NCBI RefSeq assembly: GCF_008086175.1
Contig: NZ_VSKM01000007.1
Coordinates: 62,001-126,000, forward strand
Length of the DNA stretch: 64,000 nucleotides
Direction: 5' to 3'
Origin: Bizionia saleffrena
GTDB taxonomy: Bacteria > Bacteroidota > Bacteroidia > Flavobacteriales > Flavobacteriaceae
Shown here: one piece after another, positions 1-9,238 of the stretch
How the letters are laid out: each line of letters begins with the position of its first letter
Position numbering within the stretch: the stretch's first letter is position 1
Made by a program: the position numbers and the translations under genes
Notes under the pieces: model-generated
Told to the model about the DNA's origin: nothing
What the model saw: the letters and a program-made list of their open reading frames with translations, nothing else
Databases searched by the model: none

Positions 1-2
1 CT

Positions 3-227
3 TCCTTTTTTAGTGAGTTTAGTGTTATAAACGAAACCTTTATTTACGCGCATCAATTGCACGTTGTTGCCCATTCTCCTCTCAAAGCTATAATTACTAA
101 CAGCTATTTTAAAGGTGCTTATTATTTACACCGCGCCGATATAAACGGAAACAGTGTGCTTTTCGAGCATCCTTCATCCATAACCATTGGCGAGTCTGTG
201 TGTTTACAGATTACAAAACCTGAATAA
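3..227 (+). CDS. C-terminal fragment of an ABC transporter ATP-binding protein (TOBE-like end), partial
   Basis: The window opens inside a reading frame that runs from base 3 to a TAA at 225-227 and encodes about 74 residues. The fragment has no Walker or signature motif. It looks like a small beta-rich TOBE-type regulatory end, with the pattern HQLHVVAHSPLKAIITNSYF and then FKGAYYLH and VLFEHP, as found at the C-terminus of PotA/FbpC-like importer ATPases. The ATPase core lies upstream of the window. The gene converges on the GreA/B-like gene, whose stop lies at 211, so the two ends overlap by 17 bases. The frame is certain. The family is inferred from a short piece and could be wrong. Confidence 0.5.
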   Translation, partial: SFFSEFSVINETFIYAHQLHVVAHSPLKAIITNSYFKGAYYLHRADINGNSVLFEHPSSITIGESVCLQITKPE

Positions 228-672
228 TAGTACTTTTTATATCCCTAAACACAATACTATCTCCCACTGTTTTACCCATTAATAATTGTCCCATAGGCGT
301 ACTTGGAGAAATAGCGTAAAACACCGTGTTATTCCATTCTAAACGTCCCGCACTAATGGCGATGTAGTAATTAACATTCGTTGTAATAACCATACTTCCT
401 AACCGAATCGTAGCACCTATGATTTTTGAATCCATTTTTGAAAGGTGCTCTTGTAGTTTTTGAATTTCAGCCAACTGCTGCCCTGCTTTTTCACGTTCTA
501 TTTGAAGCATCGCTCTGCCCGTTTCGTGTTTATCGCCAGCACTACTTTTAGTTTCCGAGGTTAATGACTGCTGAATTTCGAAGATGGTATGTTGAATGGT
601 TTGTCGTTTTGCTTCAATAAACGCGGCACATAAGTTATAAAGCGCTTGTTTAGACTCTTTATTTTGATTCAT
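211..672 (-). CDS. GreA/GreB-family transcription elongation factor-like protein
   Basis: A 153-residue protein with an N-terminal charged helical region (about residues 1-85, coiled-coil-like) and a C-terminal FKBP-like domain ending in the GreA/B pattern SPSTPMGQLLMGKTVGDSI. Gre factors bind the secondary channel of RNA polymerase and stimulate cleavage of backtracked transcripts. Flavobacterial members of this short type are often misnamed as other enzymes. I chose the ATG at 672 because the longer frame from 765 adds 31 residues that lie over the end of mtgA. With this start the gene overlaps mtgA by 14 bases, which suggests co-translation with mtgA and the oxidoreductase upstream. Whether it acts in transcript cleavage is not shown. 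Confidence 0.7.
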   Translation of the reverse strand: MNQNKESKQALYNLCAAFIEAKRQTIQHTIFEIQQSLTSETKSSAGDKHETGRAMLQIEREKAGQQLAEIQKLQEHLSKMDSKIIGATIRLGSMVITTNVNYYIAISAGRLEWNNTVFYAISPSTPMGQLLMGKTVGDSIVFRDIKSTIIQVL

Positions 673-1354
673 TGTCAGTTTTAAATTCAAGCCGTCCAAA
701 ATAGCCCATTTGTTTAACAATCCAATTTTTTCGTCCTTGAATGTAAGTCGATGCCGGATGTGCACGATAGCGTAACGGACTTGGTAAAATGGAAGCTATA
801 GCAGCAGCTTCATACGTCGTTAATTTAGCAGCCGATTTTTTAAACCAATAGTTGGCGGCGGCTTCTGCACCATAAATGCCATCCCCCATTTCTATACTGT
901 TTAAATACACTTCTAGAATGCGTTCTTTACTCCAAATAATCTCTATTAAAAAGGTGAAATAGACTTCGAAACCTTTACGCACCCAAGTTCGTTGTGGCCA
1001 AAGAAAAACGTTTTTTGCCGTTTGCTGACTTATAGAACTAGCGCCTCTACTCTGTTTTCCTTTTTGATTGCGCTCGAAGGCTTTTCCAATCGCTTTGATA
1101 TCGAAACCATTATGGTTTAAAAAATTTTGGTCTTCACTACAAATTACCGCTAATTGTAACTTTTTGGATATGGCTTCCATAGGCACCCAGTCGTGTTTCC
1201 ACAACGTTCTGTTAGTCTCCTCGTTTTCGAAATATCGAATAACCATTAAAGGCGTTGCAGGCACAGGCACAAATTTGTACAAAACAACACTGGCGATGGA
1301 CACTACAAAACACCAAAAAATAAGCTTAAGAAAAAATCGAAATATGCGTTTCAT
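659..1354 (-). CDS. mtgA: Monofunctional biosynthetic peptidoglycan transglycosylase
   Basis: A 231-residue GT51 glycosyltransferase that polymerises lipid II into glycan strands at the periplasmic face of the inner membrane. One N-terminal membrane anchor (residues 5-25) is followed by the GT51 signatures: the catalytic glutamate region AVICSEDQNFLNHNGFD, then RGASSISQQTAKNVFLWPQR, KERILEVYLN and GIYGAEAAANYWF. Length matches stand-alone MtgA and there is no transpeptidase domain. Its ATG overlaps the stop of the upstream oxidoreductase by one base (TAATG), and its end overlaps the GreA/B-like gene, so the three genes form one minus-strand unit. Confidence 0.93.
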   Translation of the reverse strand: MKRIFRFFLKLIFWCFVVSIASVVLYKFVPVPATPLMVIRYFENEETNRTLWKHDWVPMEAISKKLQLAVICSEDQNFLNHNGFDIKAIGKAFERNQKGKQSRGASSISQQTAKNVFLWPQRTWVRKGFEVYFTFLIEIIWSKERILEVYLNSIEMGDGIYGAEAAANYWFKKSAAKLTTYEAAAIASILPSPLRYRAHPASTYIQGRKNWIVKQMGYFGRLEFKTDNESK

Positions 1355-2472
1355 TATGTTGTTAATTCTGCTAACTGTTTACCAATTAAACTACCAATAG
1401 CTATTCCCATTCCGCCTAATCTTACGCCGCAATATACGTTATTACTCACTTGTTTTAATAGTGGTTTTTTCTTATTTCCCACGCCCATTATTCCACTCCA
1501 ACGCATATCAATTTCAAAAGCTGTTGTGGGTAAAATAACTCTTTTTAATAGGCTATCTAAGGTGTTTTGGATTAAAGGTGTTTGTCCGAATCGGGTCGTT
1601 TCTTCTGTTTTAAAATCTAAATGTCTGCCGCCGCCAAACAACACGCGATCGTTTATGGTTCTAAAATAGTAATAGCCTTTATCTATATGAAACGTGCCCT
1701 TAAAAGGCAAATTTGCTATGGGTTTAGTAATTAACACTTGTGCTCTTGCTGGTTTTACGACATCGGTTTGAAGAATTTTTGACGCAAATCCGTTTGTGGC
1801 AATACATACTTTTTGCGATGAAAACTCGAAACTATTGGTTTTTAGGCTTACCTTATTTCCGCAATCGCTTATTACTTCAACCGTAACACTATTTAAAATT
1901 TTTATGCCAGAAGCCTGTACTTTATGTAGTAATGTTGTCATTAATTTCCCGGTATTCAACTGACCTTCAAAAGCATTAAATACATAGTGATTTTTAATAT
2001 TTTCAAATCCGAAGCTATTGTTCTTTACAGAAAACACGGGGGCATTAAAGAGGGGTTTTAATAAAGAATTAATGCTTTCTTTTTTCTGTAAACACGTTTC
2101 GTAAGTATTAGTTTCATTGTGCGTAAACAGCTCGTAGCCACCGTAATGTTTGTACCCAATGGCTTGCTCTCCTAACGTGTGTTTTAATAGTTTTAAACCT
2201 TCAACACGCTGTGTAATGAGTGCTACAACTTCCTCTTCACTATGGTGCTTTAAATCGTCTAATATTTCGCTTAAACTACCAAAACAAGCAAAGCCTGCAT
2301 TTTTGGTACTAGCGCCTTGCGGCATTACACCTTGTTCTACAATTAAAATAGTCGCTTTTGGATACTTACTTTTTAAATGTAACGCGCAGGTTAACCCCAC
2401 GATACCGCTTCCAATAATTGTAAAATCGATGTTGGATAGCCAGCTTTGTCGTTCCCAATAGGATAGATTCAT
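1354..2472 (-). CDS. FAD-dependent oxidoreductase of the DadA/DAO family
   Basis: A 372-residue protein with an N-terminal Rossmann FAD motif (FTIIGSGIVGLTCALHL, residues 17-33), a conserved STKNAGFACFG segment near the flavin, and a C-terminal GVRLGGMGIAIGSLIGKQLA that closes the FAD site. This is the D-amino-acid oxidase/glycine oxidase-like fold, whose members oxidise amine substrates. The substrate cannot be read from sequence. No signal peptide is apparent, so the enzyme should be cytosolic or peripheral. It is the first gene of the minus-strand set with mtgA, and the symmetric terminator at 2515-2542 separates it from the protease upstream. Start ATG at 2472. Confidence 0.85.
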   Translation of the reverse strand: MNLSYWERQSWLSNIDFTIIGSGIVGLTCALHLKSKYPKATILIVEQGVMPQGASTKNAGFACFGSLSEILDDLKHHSEEEVVALITQRVEGLKLLKHTLGEQAIGYKHYGGYELFTHNETNTYETCLQKKESINSLLKPLFNAPVFSVKNNSFGFENIKNHYVFNAFEGQLNTGKLMTTLLHKVQASGIKILNSVTVEVISDCGNKVSLKTNSFEFSSQKVCIATNGFASKILQTDVVKPARAQVLITKPIANLPFKGTFHIDKGYYYFRTINDRVLFGGGRHLDFKTEETTRFGQTPLIQNTLDSLLKRVILPTTAFEIDMRWSGIMGVGNKKKPLLKQVSNNVYCGVRLGGMGIAIGSLIGKQLAELTT

Positions 2473-2514
2473 AGCACTAATTTAAGGTATTATTTTTTAA
2501 AATTAGGGCATAAA

Positions 2515-2542
2515 AAAACTCCGAAATTGCTTTCGGAGTTTT
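2515..2542 (-). terminator. Intrinsic terminator after the T9SS metalloprotease gene
   Basis: A perfect 12-bp stem with a 4-base loop (ttgc), whose core is ctccgaaa/tttcggag. It is flanked by A on one side and T on the other, so it can work in both directions. It lies 24 bases beyond the protease stop and 42 bases before the oxidoreductase start. Confidence 0.85.
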
Positions 2543-2566
2543 AACTGTATTACAAAGAAATAGAAA

Positions 2567-5236
2567 TTACTCTACAATAATCTTTTTAGTAAAGGTTCTA
2601 GAACCGTCATTTACATTTAATAAATACATTCCAGACTGTACATTCCCTACGTTAATAGTTTCGTTGAATGCTCCAGAATTGTTAAATCCTTGAGTATAAA
2701 CTGAACGCCCTCTAATATCGAATAACTCTAAAGATACGTTACTAGACGTTGCGTTAAACTTCACATTAAACTCACCGTTATTAGGGTTTGGATAGATTGC
2801 AAAATTATTTTCTAATGTGTAGTCGTCTGTACCTAAAGTTGTAGTACAGAATTCTATAGACCAGTCGTTAAAAGTACCTGTATTACCCACTTCAAAATCG
2901 GCCATAATAAGTGTCCAATCCCCAGCAGCACTAAGTCCGTCAAAGTTTGATAAATCTCCAGAAGAAGAAAAAGTACCCGTAATATTATCACCACAAACAA
3001 CCGGTGGTGAACCTACTGCAAAAGTAATATCAAAATTAGAGCTCCCTACACATTCAAATCCCCAAAGAGCTATAAATGTACCGTCTGGGTGTTGAAGTTG
3101 CACCACCATATCACTTAATTCAGGGTGTGTAATATCTACGTTAACTTTAATTGTAGTATCAGTACCAATAATAGAAGCTTCAGGTACGTTAATTACATTA
3201 CCTACTGCTTGACCTTGTCCGCTACCTGTTGCTACACCGTCTGGAATAGCAGTACCTAAAGGTCCTGATTCGTATAGGTTACACGTTTCTGTAACCGTAC
3301 TGTTTAAAGAAAAGTTTTTCTGGTTTATGTTAAAGAACGCATTCCCCACAGCTTCTACCATAATACGGCAAAAAGGAGCCACTGCACTTGGTGCTGTAAC
3401 ATCGTAAGAACCATTATTGGCTACGTTAGATGCTAAAACAGTATCAAAAGTAAGACCTCCGTCTATAGATAATAAAATATTTACATTAGAGACGTTTATT
3501 CCTGCTCCTGTTGTATTAGCAACATCCCAAGTAATTGTTTCTGTATCTCCTGTTGACCAGCTAATTCCAGCTGTGTCTTGAGACGTTACAATAAATGGTC
3601 CCGCAGCATTACTCCACGTTACAACCATATTATCAAAATCATTAGCAGCACCACCTGGCTTATTATCTCTAACTGTTAGTCTAAAATCTGCTGTTCTTGC
3701 TACTGTAGGAACTTTTTCCCATTGACCTCCATTAAAACCTAATGAAACCAAGTCCGACAACTTCGGAAATGTTCTTGTTGTATTGTCTGTTGGTAAATAG
3801 GATCTAAACAAAGGCTCATTACTATTAGTCGCTGTTGGATCTGGATAAGCCGTAGCCGCATTATTTTCATCGTATTGTTCCCAACAATAAGTAAGCGCAT
3901 CCCCAGTGTCTGGATCTGTAGCCGTACCCGTTAATCTAAAAGGCGTACCTATAGGCAACAATAAATCGGCACCTGCATTAGCTGTTGGTACACTGTTACC
4001 TGTAGCTGTTTCAATATCGCAAGTTCTAGTTGCTACATGCGATGTTACTTGTTGAATTGATATAGCATGAAAATAAGGATCTGAGTTAGACTGAACATCG
4101 GTTGCACCAGTAATACCAGCATAACCCATTATTGTAGATCCACTACCTGGTTCCATTTGAGCAATTCCATTTCCCTCTGACTGAAAAGTAAACGTGTGAC
4201 GTCCACCAAATTGATGACCCATTTCATGCGCTACATAATCAATATCAAAACTTACTCCCGAAGGATTTGTACTTGTTGTATAAGCACTTCCTTTTGAACC
4301 AGCAATACAGATACAACCAATACACCCTGCATTACCATTGTTTCCAATACCTGCCATTAAGTGTCCTATATCATAATTAAGGTTACCTATATTTGTATCT
4401 AAAGTAGATTGTAAGGTACTATTATATCCTGCATCTGCAGTGCTGCTATAAGGTTGTGCTGAAGGGTCTAAGTATACTACGGCATCATTATTTGCAACCA
4501 ATACCATTGTAACATTAAAATCATTCTCGAAAACTGCATTAACCGTAGTCATTGTGCTCACAATGGCTGCATTTACTAATGGTAAAGTACCCCCATGAAA
4601 TGTAGAATATTCTCCAGTTACAGACATCGCTAAATCGAAGGTGTGTAATGTACCGTCAGCTGAACTGTTTGCGTTTTGAGCGACATCTTCAATATTTTTT
4701 GATAATACATCAGGAGTTGTACATTCAAATTGTTGACTTTTACTATTGAAATTATCTTTTTTGCTAATTGCGATTGTTGATACATTAGTCTTACCAGGTT
4801 CTATAACCATTGTATTTCCTTCGTTTCCTGAAAGAATAATACCTGACATACCCTTGTAAGGAGATACACTGAATCTTAAATAAGAACTTGGTGAATCAAT
4901 TCCATATCCAACGTAAGATCTAATTTGTGGATATTGCGCTTGTAATTCTGGAGCCATAACTGAAGCTTCCTGAATTAAATAACTCTCTAATTCACCTTTA
5001 AGATTTGGTAATTCAAGAACTACATTATTAGATTGTTCATTAGAAATCCCTCTTTTTTGTGCCTTAGTTAAATCTCCCATTAATTGATCAATATCAAAAG
5101 AATACGTAGTTCCTTTCGCTATGCTAATTTGTTGCTTGGAATCAGCCACTTTTTTAAAGTGATTATTCTGACCAAATACCGAAAAACAAAACAGGAGCAT
5201 TGTTATCGATAGAACATAATGTAATTTTTTTTTCAT
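2567..5236 (-). CDS. Secreted reprolysin-like zinc metalloprotease with P-domain and T9SS sorting domain
   Basis: An 889-residue exoprotein. It has a signal peptide (residues 1-22, ending VFGQ) and a propeptide-like region. The metzincin catalytic domain carries HEMGHQFGGRH near residue 340 and a Met-turn in GSTIMGYAG about 30 residues later. Next come Ig/Reg-like beta domains and a proprotein-convertase P-type domain near residues 665-790, with features such as DMVVQLQHPDGT and GDWTLIMADFEVGNTGTFNDW. The last 75 residues are a type A T9SS sorting domain (FAIYPNPNNGEF at its start, TFTKKIIVE at the end), which directs secretion through the type IX system and usually cell-surface attachment or release. 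Monocistronic, ending at the hairpin at 2515-2542. Start ATG 5236. Confidence 0.92.
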   Translation of the reverse strand: MKKKLHYVLSITMLLFCFSVFGQNNHFKKVADSKQQISIAKGTTYSFDIDQLMGDLTKAQKRGISNEQSNNVVLELPNLKGELESYLIQEASVMAPELQAQYPQIRSYVGYGIDSPSSYLRFSVSPYKGMSGIILSGNEGNTMVIEPGKTNVSTIAISKKDNFNSKSQQFECTTPDVLSKNIEDVAQNANSSADGTLHTFDLAMSVTGEYSTFHGGTLPLVNAAIVSTMTTVNAVFENDFNVTMVLVANNDAVVYLDPSAQPYSSTADAGYNSTLQSTLDTNIGNLNYDIGHLMAGIGNNGNAGCIGCICIAGSKGSAYTTSTNPSGVSFDIDYVAHEMGHQFGGRHTFTFQSEGNGIAQMEPGSGSTIMGYAGITGATDVQSNSDPYFHAISIQQVTSHVATRTCDIETATGNSVPTANAGADLLLPIGTPFRLTGTATDPDTGDALTYCWEQYDENNAATAYPDPTATNSNEPLFRSYLPTDNTTRTFPKLSDLVSLGFNGGQWEKVPTVARTADFRLTVRDNKPGGAANDFDNMVVTWSNAAGPFIVTSQDTAGISWSTGDTETITWDVANTTGAGINVSNVNILLSIDGGLTFDTVLASNVANNGSYDVTAPSAVAPFCRIMVEAVGNAFFNINQKNFSLNSTVTETCNLYESGPLGTAIPDGVATGSGQGQAVGNVINVPEASIIGTDTTIKVNVDITHPELSDMVVQLQHPDGTFIALWGFECVGSSNFDITFAVGSPPVVCGDNITGTFSSSGDLSNFDGLSAAGDWTLIMADFEVGNTGTFNDWSIEFCTTTLGTDDYTLENNFAIYPNPNNGEFNVKFNATSSNVSLELFDIRGRSVYTQGFNNSGAFNETINVGNVQSGMYLLNVNDGSRTFTKKIIVE

Positions 5237-5436
5237 GATTTACTTTAAATTATATTAATAAGCCCTAAATATACTTTGTAATTCACCGAGTACAAAGTCA
5301 AAAAAGTTAAATTACTTAACATAATTAATAGATAGCACTTTTTTTTGTGTCATTATAACAATAAAAGCGAACAGCATTACACGTAATTCCCTGAATGTGT
5401 GCTAAATTACCCCCTATTTTATAGCGACAATAAATA

Positions 5437-5811
5437 ATGGCCGTAACTGATGAGATTGATAGCGCTTGCACTTAAATTTTTGGCGGAGAAAACAGGCTCT
5501 TGGCTTTTGAGTACAAGCGCAACCACATAGAAAATACTGAAGACGATAACTACCAAGAGTTTGTCTATATAGAATTACAGAATACTTTAGAAAACGTTAC
5601 CCTTGAAAACAGTAACTTACAAGATGTTAAAGTTACTTTTGTGAAATTGTGTTATTGTAAAGGGCAAATGGGCGCCTATAAAGTGAAGAACGGAAAACTT
5701 CAGATTAGTAAACTTGAAGCGTCAACCTATCACTTAGAACTTTCCTTTAAGGTAACTGAAGTGTCTCAAATAATAAATAGTATTACTAGAAAATTTTCAA
5801 TCGCCAATTAA
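5437..5811 (+). CDS. Conserved-looking hypothetical protein, start uncertain or 5' end interrupted
   Basis: The open part from a TTG at 5500 encodes 103 residues. The protein is acidic, without a signal peptide or membrane segment, and rich in short beta-like strands (FVYIELQNTLENVTLENSN, VTFVKLCYCKG, YHLELSFKVTEVSQII). I do not recognise the family. In the same frame an ATG at 5437 opens 12 codons and then meets TAA at 5473-5475, after which the frame is open. Either the true start is the weak TTG, or the 5' end is broken by a stop. It converges on accC and shares the bidirectional terminator at 5836-5865. Codon use looks like that of its neighbours. Confidence 0.45.
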
Positions 5812-5835
5812 TATTCGTTGCGTTTAAAGCAAAAA

Positions 5836-5865
5836 AAAAAGCGACTTAAAATTAAGTCGCTTTTT
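5836..5865. terminator. Bidirectional intrinsic terminator between the hypothetical gene and accC
   Basis: Stem gcgacttaa/ttaagtcgc with a 2-base loop, flanked by A5 and T5. It sits 24 bases after the plus-strand stop at 5811 and just beyond the accC stop (5871) on the other strand, so it can end both transcripts. Confidence 0.88.
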
Positions 5866-5870
5866 AGTTT

Positions 5871-7229
5871 TTACTCTTCTTCTTCTTTAGGTTTTTCCAT
5901 TACAAAATCTTCCATAAATTTAGTGGTATAATTTCCAGCTAAATAATCAGGATGATCCATTAATTGTCTATGGAACGGAATGGTTGTTTTTATACCTTCG
6001 ATAACGAACTCGTCTAAAGCGCGTTTCATTTTATTGATAGCCTCTTCACGAGTTTGCGCTGTTGTAATTAACTTCGCTATCATAGAGTCGTAGTTTGGCG
6101 GAATAGAATATCCAGCGTAAACGTGTGTGTCTAAACGAACGCCGTGTCCTCCTGGAGCGTGTAATGTTGTAATTCTTCCTGGCGACGGTCTAAAATCATT
6201 AAAAGGATCTTCAGCATTAATACGACATTCTATAGAGTGTAATTGCGGTAAATAGTTTTTACCAGAAATTGGCACTCCTGCCGCTACAAGTATTTGCTCT
6301 CTAATTAAATCGAAGTCAATAACTTGTTCTGTAATGGGGTGTTCTACTTGAATACGGGTATTCATTTCCATAAAGTAGAAGTTTCTGTGTTTATCTACAA
6401 GAAACTCTACAGTACCAGCACCTTCATACTTAATGTATTCTGCTGCCTTAACCGCAGCATCACCCATTTTTTTTCTAAGCTTATCGGTCATAAAAGGAGA
6501 AGGCACTTCTTCTGTTAACTTTTGATGACGACGTTGAATAGAACAATCACGTTCTGATAAATGGCAGGCTGTTCCAGTAGAATCGCCTACAATCTGTATT
6601 TCAATATGTCTTGGCTCTTCAATCAGTTTCTCGATATACATATCGTCGTTTCCGAAGGCCGCTTTAGATTCGTATCGCGCAGAATCCCAAGCATTTTTTA
6701 ATTCTTCTTCTTTCCAAACGGCACGCATACCTTTACCACCACCACCGGCAGTAGCTTTAAGCATTATTGGGTAGCCTGTTTGTTTGGCAATTTTAATACA
6801 CTCTTTAAAATCTTTAATAATGCCTTCACTTCCTGGCACACAAGGTACTCCAGCCTCTAACATTGTTGTTTTGGCCGAGGCTTTGTCTCCCATTCGCTCG
6901 ATCATTTCAGATGAAGCACCAATAAATTTAATATTGTTCTCTTCACAGATTTTCGAAAACTTAGCGTTTTCAGATAAAAATCCGTACCCTGGATGAATAG
7001 CATCTGCATTAGTTATTTCGGCAGCGGCTATAATGTTAGACATTTTTAAATAAGAGTCTGCACTTGGTGGTGGCCCAATACATACAGCTTCATCTGCAAA
7101 TTTAACGTGTAAACTTTCGGCATCTGCAGTAGAATAAACAGCTACAGTTTTAATCCCCATTTCTTTACAAGTTCTAATAACACGAAGTGCTATTTCCCCT
7201 CTATTTGCAATTAGTATTTTTTTAAACAT
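5871..7229 (-). CDS. accC: Acetyl-CoA carboxylase, biotin carboxylase subunit
   Basis: A 452-residue ATP-grasp enzyme that carboxylates the biotin carried by AccB using bicarbonate and ATP, the first half-reaction of malonyl-CoA formation. Visible features are the N-terminal [20 protein letters not shown], the glycine-rich ATP loop [12 protein letters not shown], the catalytic region [16 protein letters not shown] and the C-terminal biotin carboxylase domain starting near [20 protein letters not shown]. Length is normal. It follows accB by 105 bases on the same strand. The gap contains an inverted repeat (7254-7261/7317-7324), so the two genes are probably but not certainly co-transcribed. 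Confidence 0.97.
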   Translation of the reverse strand: MFKKILIANRGEIALRVIRTCKEMGIKTVAVYSTADAESLHVKFADEAVCIGPPPSADSYLKMSNIIAAAEITNADAIHPGYGFLSENAKFSKICEENNIKFIGASSEMIERMGDKASAKTTMLEAGVPCVPGSEGIIKDFKECIKIAKQTGYPIMLKATAGGGGKGMRAVWKEEELKNAWDSARYESKAAFGNDDMYIEKLIEEPRHIEIQIVGDSTGTACHLSERDCSIQRRHQKLTEEVPSPFMTDKLRKKMGDAAVKAAEYIKYEGAGTVEFLVDKHRNFYFMEMNTRIQVEHPITEQVIDFDLIREQILVAAGVPISGKNYLPQLHSIECRINAEDPFNDFRPSPGRITTLHAPGGHGVRLDTHVYAGYSIPPNYDSMIAKLITTAQTREEAINKMKRALDEFVIEGIKTTIPFHRQLMDHPDYLAGNYTTKFMEDFVMEKPKEEEE

Positions 7230-7253
7230 AACGTTTTATATTAAAAATTTCAA

Positions 7254-7324
7254 ATTCCAATCGTTTTTAACGACAAGATCTCATACCAAAAAATGATTTG
7301 GATTTATGGATATTGTATTGGAAT
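7254..7324. repeat. Imperfect inverted repeat in the accB-accC gap
   Basis: The arms attccaat (7254-7261) and attggaat (7317-7324) are perfect inverted copies in A/T-rich flanks that also partly match (aaaaatttca / tttttaaat). No T-run follows, so it does not look like a terminator. It could be an RNA-processing or REP-like element, or chance in AT-rich DNA. Confidence 0.3.
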
Positions 7325-7334
7325 TTTTAAATGG

Positions 7335-7814
7335 TTATGACGGATCTACTAAAAATAACGGTTGATCAAATTCTACTGGAGAAGAATCGTCTACTAATAT
7401 CTTAACAACTTTACCTGATACTTCAGATTCGATTTCGTTAAATAATTTCATCGCTTCAATAATACAAAGCACATCGCCCTCTGCAATATTTTGACCTACC
7501 TCAACAAATAAAGGTTTGTCTGGCGACGGTTTTCTATAAAATGTCCCAATAATTGGAGATTTTATAGTAATATATTTAGAATCTTCCGATGGTGTTACAG
7601 GAGCTGCTTCTGCTGGAGCTGCTTGCTGTTGTGGTGCATTTGGCATTTGCATATGAGGCATTTGCGCAGACATAGGAACTTGTTGTACTATTGTTGTTTC
7701 TGAATCAGACCCTGTTTTTATAGTGATTTTAACATCGTCTAATTCTAATTTAACTTCACTTGCACCAGATTTAGCAACAAATTTGATTAAGTTTTGAATA
7801 TCTTTTAAATCCAT
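7335..7814 (-). CDS. accB: Acetyl-CoA carboxylase biotin carboxyl carrier protein (BCCP)
   Basis: A 159-residue carrier protein. Its N-terminal 40 residues are a helix plus strands, as in other AccB proteins. A flexible Ala/Pro/Gln/Met-rich linker covers residues 48-78. The C-terminal biotinyl domain has EAMKLFNEIES with Lys123 as the biotinylated residue and the typical upstream SPIIGTFYRKPSPD. It shuttles carboxybiotin between AccC and the AccAD transferase. It lies 36 bases after fabH and 105 bases before accC on the same strand, in the usual fabH-accB-accC order. Confidence 0.96.
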   Translation of the reverse strand: MDLKDIQNLIKFVAKSGASEVKLELDDVKITIKTGSDSETTIVQQVPMSAQMPHMQMPNAPQQQAAPAEAAPVTPSEDSKYITIKSPIIGTFYRKPSPDKPLFVEVGQNIAEGDVLCIIEAMKLFNEIESEVSGKVVKILVDDSSPVEFDQPLFLVDPS

Positions 7815-7850
7815 AATATTTAGCTATTAAATTTCTTGAGTTTGTTTATG

Positions 7851-8846
7851 TTAAGAATTGTAAGCCCATTTTAAGTAAATAGAACCCCAAGTAAATCCTC
7901 CTCCAAAGGCAGCAAAAACTAAATTATCGCCTTTTTTAAGTTGTAATTCGTAATCGTTTAGAAGTAATGGTAATGTTGCAGATGTGGTGTTACCATACTT
8001 TTGTATGTTGGTCATAACCTTTTCAGGACTTATTTCAATTCTATTTGCAGTAGCATCAATAATACGCTTATTAGCTTGATGTACCACTAACCAGTCTATA
8101 TCTTCCTTGGCTAACTTTGTTTTAGCTAGAATTTTTTCTGCTGCGTCTGCCATATTAAATACGGCATTTCTAAAGACTGTTTTTCCTTCTTGAAATACAA
8201 ATTGTTGCCCTTTTTCTAACGCTTCGGGCGTTGTCGGGTAAGACGATCCTCCGAAAGTAGCTTGTAAGAAATCTCTACCAGCGCCGTCGCTTCTTAAGTA
8301 CTCGTCTTGAAGACCTAAACCTTCTTGATTAGGTTCGAATAAAACGGCTCCTGCGCCATCACCAAAAATAATACAAGTCGCTCTATCTTCGTAATTAATC
8401 ATAGAAGACATTTTATCTGCTCCTATTAATAAAACGCTTTTGTATTTTCCAGATTCTATGTAGGCTGATGCTGTAGACATCCCAAAAAGGAAGCTTGAAC
8501 ATGCGGCTTCTAAATCGTATGAAAAGGCATTAACTGCTCCAATTTCGGAGGCCGTATAAGCGGCTGTAGAAGCGGCTTTCATATCTGGAGTGGCTGTTGC
8601 TACTATTACTAAGTCGATATCTTCCGGGTTTATTCCTTTTTTATCTATTAGGTTTTGAGCGGCTTTAATAGCAAGATAGGACGTACCTAATCCTTCGCCT
8701 TTTAGAATTCTACGTTCTTTAATTCCAGTTCTCGTAGTAATCCATTCATCGTTTGTATCCACCAATGTTTCAAGAATTTTATTGGTTAACACATAGTCTG
8801 GCACATAGGCGCCTACAGCTGTAATTGCTGCTGATATTTTACTCAT
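7851..8846 (-). CDS. fabH: Beta-ketoacyl-ACP synthase III
   Basis: A 331-residue initiation condensing enzyme that joins acyl-CoA to malonyl-ACP. The catalytic triad is visible as Cys116 in LEAACSSFLFG, His256 in VHQANKRI and Asn286 in KYGNTTSATLP. The C-terminal AAFGGGFTWGS loop is also typical. Branched-chain primers are common in this phylum, but specificity cannot be read here. It lies downstream of rpmF, but the strong hairpin at 8981-9006 lies between them, so fabH-accB-accC either has its own start or depends on read-through. Confidence 0.96.
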   Translation of the reverse strand: MSKISAAITAVGAYVPDYVLTNKILETLVDTNDEWITTRTGIKERRILKGEGLGTSYLAIKAAQNLIDKKGINPEDIDLVIVATATPDMKAASTAAYTASEIGAVNAFSYDLEAACSSFLFGMSTASAYIESGKYKSVLLIGADKMSSMINYEDRATCIIFGDGAGAVLFEPNQEGLGLQDEYLRSDGAGRDFLQATFGGSSYPTTPEALEKGQQFVFQEGKTVFRNAVFNMADAAEKILAKTKLAKEDIDWLVVHQANKRIIDATANRIEISPEKVMTNIQKYGNTTSATLPLLLNDYELQLKKGDNLVFAAFGGGFTWGSIYLKWAYNS

Positions 8847-8980
8847 ACTTTTTTAAGTTAATTTGACCAAATGCGTTCAAGATCGTCTAAAAGTGGCGCT
8901 ATCTTAATAAAATTAATCAATTCAGGCCAATGTTACACAAATAAAGTTGTTTTTAACGCCAAAAGAAAGCTAATAACAAA

Positions 8981-9006
8981 AAAAACGCTCACAAGTGAGC
9001 GTTTTT
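8981..9006 (-). terminator. Strong hairpin between rpmF and fabH
   Basis: A perfect 12-bp stem (core acgctcac/gtgagcgt, 2-base loop) with A5/T5 flanks lies 20 bases after the rpmF stop and 134 bases before the fabH start. It should stop or attenuate the yceD-rpmF transcript inside what is usually a continuous cluster. Confidence 0.85.
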
Positions 9007-9026
9007 CTATATGCATGCATAGTAAA

Positions 9027-9230
9027 TTATGCCATATTTTCTTCAGAAACTGAGTTATCAATTAAAACTTGACCTCTGTGGTATAATTTACCTTCAAACC
9101 AGTGTGCTCTATGATATAAGTGAGCCTCTCCTGTAGTTGGGCAAGTCGCAACTTGTGGCGCAGTTGCTTTGTAATGTGTTCTTCTTTTATCTCTTCTTGT
9201 TTTCGAGATTTTTCTCTTAGGATGTGCCAT
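9027..9230 (-). CDS. rpmF: 50S ribosomal protein L32
   Basis: A 67-residue, very basic protein beginning [19 protein letters not shown], as L32 does. The usual zinc ribbon is only partly kept: one Cys is visible in the segment [17 protein letters not shown], so this is probably a zinc-independent (C-minus) form, as in many Bacteroidota. It is a component of the large ribosomal subunit. It lies 8 bases after the YceD-family gene, a pairing conserved across bacteria, and ends at the hairpin 8981-9006. Confidence 0.97.
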   Translation of the reverse strand: MAHPKRKISKTRRDKRRTHYKATAPQVATCPTTGEAHLYHRAHWFEGKLYHRGQVLIDNSVSEENMA

Positions 9231-9238
9231 TTTCTATT

